From: Streptomyces sp. Go-475
Lineage (GTDB): Bacteria; Actinomycetota; Actinomycetes; Streptomycetales; Streptomycetaceae
Assembly (NCBI RefSeq): GCF_003330845.1
Contig: NZ_CP026121.1
Span: 2,151,501-2,215,500, forward strand
Direction: 5' to 3'
DNA: 64,000 bases
In this document: positions 61,849 through 64,000 of the stretch, in pieces
Layout: the number at the start of each line of letters is the position of its first letter
How positions within the stretch are numbered: position 1 is the stretch's first letter
Notes under the pieces: model-generated
What the model was told of the DNA's origin: nothing
The model's input: only the letters and a program-made list of their open reading frames with translations
Databases searched by the model: none
Position numbers and translations under genes: made by a program

Positions 61849-63198
61849 CTACGACCGCGAAAGGCGCTTGAGGAGCATCGCCGAGGCCACGGGACGGGCG
61901 CCCGCGCGGGCCACTCCGTCGGCGACCTCGCGGTCGGTGGAGGCCACGATGACCGGGCGGCCCGGGGGTTCGGCGCGGACCAGCTGGCGGATCAGCTCGT
62001 CGGCGGTGACGCCCGGCTTGGAGAACAGCACGCGGACGCCGCGCGGTGGCGCGAGCAGCACCGGAGCGGCCAGTTCGGCCCCGTCGAAGACACAGGTCAC
62101 CTCGGCGCCGCTCTGCGCCGCCAGTTGGGAGAGCTGCCCGAGCAGCCGCAGGCGCTGCTTCTCCAGCGGCATCTGCGGATAGCCCGTTTTGGTGACGTTG
62201 TAGCCGTCGACGACGAGGTGGGCCTGCGGCAGCGCGAGCAGCTGGTCGAGGACCTGCGGGTCGTTCTCCGACAGGGCGCGGGCGGCGATGTCCTTCGGGG
62301 TCATCCGGCCCGGCTCGACGGCGTCGACGGTCTCGGCGGGCCGCACCGACACCGGCGGCAGGGCCAGTTCGCGGCGGAGCCCCTGGGTCGCGTCCAGCAG
62401 GGTGTCCAGCAGCAGCCGCACCCGCATGTCCTCGACGCTGCGGCCTTCGCGGGCGGCCCGGCGCGCGGCCTCCAGGGCGGCCTCGGTCTCGCCCAGCCGC
62501 GCCTTGAGCCGCCGGGTCTCGCTCTCGGCGGCGGAGACCTGGGCCTGCCCCTCGGCGCGCACGGCCTCGATCTCGCCGTGCGCCTTGCGCAGGGCGGCCT
62601 CGCCGCGCTTGACGTCGCTGAGGGCGGCGCGGAGCTTGCGGTGCAGCGACTCGGTTTCCTTCCTGGCCGATTCCAGCTCCGCGCGCAGCCGCTCGGTCTC
62701 GGCCCGGGTGTGGTCGCGGGCCCGGTCGAGCTCGGCACGCAGCCGCTCCAGCTCGGCCCGGTTCTCCTCGTCGGCACGCTCGGCGTCGGCCCGCTGGGCC
62801 TCCTCGCCGGCGGCGGTCACCAGTTTCACCCAGCCGAGGGGCCGCAGTACGTAGGCCGCGGCCGCCACGTCGAGCGGGTCCGCGGCCGGGGGCGGGGAGC
62901 CTGAGTCGAGGGCGCCGGTCAGTTCCGGCTGGGCTTCTCTGAGCTGCTCCCCGATGCGCTGCCGGAACAGCGGGTCGGTCTCCAGCGCCGCGGCCATGGC
63001 GTTGCCGGCGAACTTGGCCCGGCGGTTCGGGGCGAACCGGGCGTACTGCCTGAGCTGCGCGGGCAGCTCGCCGACCGTCAGCGAGCCGAAGCCGTCGGAG
63101 ACGATCTGCACGACCCTGCGGCGCACGCCGTCGGGCAGCGGACGGTCGAGCACCTCGGCGGCGCCGTCGCCCGGCCCCCCGCCCGTGGTCTCCACCAT
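61849..63198 (-). CDS. NYN-domain (PIN-like) protein with coiled coil
   Basis: A 449-residue protein. The N-terminal ~120 residues form a conserved helical region (LPDGVRRRVVQIVSDGFGSLTVGELP). Residues ~130-240 are a coiled coil of Glu/Arg/Ala heptads (ERLRAELDRARDHTRAETER). The C-terminal NYN/YacP domain has the nuclease-type acidic motifs AHLVVDGYNVTKTGYPQMPL, EVTCVFDGAELAAPVLL and PVIVASTDREVADGVARAGA, typical of PIN-like RNases. RNA target unknown. ATG 63198. Encoded just downstream of the zinc-ribbon gene on the same strand. Confidence 0.88.
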   Translation of the reverse strand: MVETTGGGPGDGAAEVLDRPLPDGVRRRVVQIVSDGFGSLTVGELPAQLRQYARFAPNRRAKFAGNAMAAALETDPLFRQRIGEQLREAQPELTGALDSGSPPPAADPLDVAAAAYVLRPLGWVKLVTAAGEEAQRADAERADEENRAELERLRAELDRARDHTRAETERLRAELESARKETESLHRKLRAALSDVKRGEAALRKAHGEIEAVRAEGQAQVSAAESETRRLKARLGETEAALEAARRAAREGRSVEDMRVRLLLDTLLDATQGLRRELALPPVSVRPAETVDAVEPGRMTPKDIAARALSENDPQVLDQLLALPQAHLVVDGYNVTKTGYPQMPLEKQRLRLLGQLSQLAAQSGAEVTCVFDGAELAAPVLLAPPRGVRVLFSKPGVTADELIRQLVRAEPPGRPVIVASTDREVADGVARAGARPVASAMLLKRLSRS

Positions 63199-63235
63199 CC
63201 GTCACACCCCAATGCCTGTGCGGGGGCCGCTCCTG

Positions 63236-63475
63236 TCAGGAGCCGGCACCCGGCCTGTCCACGAGTTCCACCTGGTCCACCGCGTTGCACCAGCGGCAGC
63301 GCACCGACTCGATGGTCTCACTGAGCACCTCGCGCTCCTCGACCTTCGGCTCTCCGGCCAGGTCCAGGTGGACGTACTCGACGACCTTCGACGAGCGGGT
63401 CACGTCGAACCTCGTGAGGTTGCCGCAGAGGGTGCAGCGCCACCGCGTCCCGGCGGTCGGCAGGGGAACCGTCAT
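63236..63475 (-). CDS. small zinc-ribbon-like protein
   Basis: A 79-residue protein with two Cys pairs, WRCTLCGNLTRFD and VRCRWCNAVDQ, spaced to hold one zinc ion. Between them is VVEYVHLDLAGEPKVEEREVL. Function unknown; conserved in streptomycetes next to the NYN-domain gene. The 37-base gap suggests co-transcription. ATG 63475 follows AAGGAAAGAGAACAGGTCACG on the minus strand. Confidence 0.85.
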   Translation of the reverse strand: MTVPLPTAGTRWRCTLCGNLTRFDVTRSSKVVEYVHLDLAGEPKVEEREVLSETIESVRCRWCNAVDQVELVDRPGAGS

Positions 63476-63634
63476 CGTGACCTGTTCTCTTTCCTTCTAG
63501 TGTCCGTGACGCCACCGGCTTCCCCGGTGCGTGTGGCTCGTAACCCTACGGCCTGGCGGCTCCCCGTGGCCCACGCGTCCACGGCGGCGAGGCGGTCTGT
63601 GCGGTTGCGTCCGGTTACGTCATGCTCTGTATTC

Positions 63635-64000
63635 ATGATCAGAACGTGGAGTGCGTCGATCGTCCGGGCGGCCCGATCGGTCCGGGGAGCGTCGGCGCCG
63701 GTGACGTACTCACTGATCGCCCTGTGCTGCCTGCTCTTCCTGGCAGGGCCCGCCTCGGGCCTGAATCCGGCGTACGGCGCGGGCGACGGCCTGCTCGCCG
63801 AGCAGCGGGCCTACTTCCGGCGCTGGGGCGTGATCCCCGCAGAACTGTTCGACGGGTCGGCCGGATCGGCCCTGACCCCCCTGACGGCCCTGTTCGTCCA
63901 CGGCAGCTGGGTGCACCTGCTCGGCAACATGCTCTTCCTCTACGTCTTCGGGGCGATGACCGAGGAACGGATGGGCCGGGTGCAGTTCACCCTGTTCTAC
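63635..64000 (+). CDS. rhomboid-family intramembrane serine protease (partial)
   Basis: The first 122 residues of a rhomboid; the C-terminal part with the catalytic Ser lies beyond the right edge. Visible features: an N-terminal helix (YSLIALCCLLFLAGPASGL), the loop with RAYFRRWGVIPAELFDG, and the rhomboid signature HGSWVHLLGNMLFLYVFGAM, in which the second helix carries the HxxxN residues. ATG 63635 has no ribosome binding site; it could be leaderless. Rhomboids cleave transmembrane substrates in the membrane. Confidence 0.88.
   Translation, partial: MIRTWSASIVRAARSVRGASAPVTYSLIALCCLLFLAGPASGLNPAYGAGDGLLAEQRAYFRRWGVIPAELFDGSAGSALTPLTALFVHGSWVHLLGNMLFLYVFGAMTEERMGRVQFTLFY

Overview
The window is high-GC actinobacterial DNA. 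Codon use, GTG/TTG starts, the gene set and the gene order all point to Streptomyces or a close relative. Many genes keep the order seen around the mycobacterial rsmH/aroG/pknL/fadD15/pimB region: rsmH, metF, an Rv2175c-type DNA-binding protein, a Ser/Thr kinase, class II DAHP synthase, a PlsC acyltransferase, an ArsA-like ATPase, an SRPBCC protein, a FadD, a PimB-type glycosyltransferase, a GT87 mannosyltransferase and NlpC/P60 proteins. Most of the window is therefore conserved chromosomal core. The mycobacterial comparison is from memory.

Layout. 1-0.6 kb: start of rsmH (16S rRNA methyltransferase, head of the dcw cell-division cluster), reading out of the window, with a divergent beta-carbonic anhydrase. 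1.8-6.6 kb: MoxR / DUF58 / transglutaminase operon; the transglutaminase carries a one-base frameshift. 6.7-9 kb: DUF3040 protein, methyltransferase and HEPN protein on the minus strand. 9.1-12.6 kb: ABC ATPase, YhgE/Pip-type membrane protein and TetR regulator, with a clear operator at the promoter. 13.1-19.3 kb: FAD oxidoreductase, membrane protein with a Tyr/Gln-rich tail, metF, thiE, Rv2175c-like protein, NAD(P)/FAD reductase. 19.5-21.8 kb: TPP riboswitch followed by thiO-thiS-thiG. 21.9-26.4 kb: PASTA kinase, endonuclease IV, molybdopterin oxidoreductase, and convergent bacterioferritin and Bfd, Bfd having an iron box. 26.5-31 kb: DAHP synthase, divergent trp attenuator (leader peptide with three Trp codons) plus a TrpEG fusion, then phosphofructokinase. 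31-42.7 kb: two-component system, acyltransferase, lipase-like hydrolase, nuclease/phosphatase, glucokinase glkA, ArsA-like ATPase, SRPBCC, phosphoesterase, FadD.

42.8-53.5 kb looks like an accessory block lying between fadD and the PimB-type gene. Its centre is a tightly packed minus-strand operon: a ~1300-residue secreted polymorphic toxin (ALF repeats, Ala-rich helical stalk, HINT domain, C-terminal toxin tip), a barstar-domain immunity protein, a small exported protein, and a secreted FG-GAP protein whose trypsin-like domain has lost its catalytic His and Ser. GC content falls sharply exactly over the toxin tip and the immunity gene. A cholesterol oxidase and an exported esterase flank this operon.

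53.6-64 kb returns to core: two glycosyltransferases of the lipoglycan type, a MATE transporter with divergent PadR regulator and a repeated operator, an M1-like lipoprotein peptidase, two NlpC/P60 endopeptidases, a NYN-domain protein, a zinc-ribbon protein and the start of a rhomboid protease.

Regulation visible in sequence: TPP riboswitch, tryptophan attenuator, iron box, TetR and PadR operators, and several strong hairpin terminators, most of them between convergent genes or at operon ends. No tRNA, rRNA, CRISPR array, insertion sequence or replication origin was seen.
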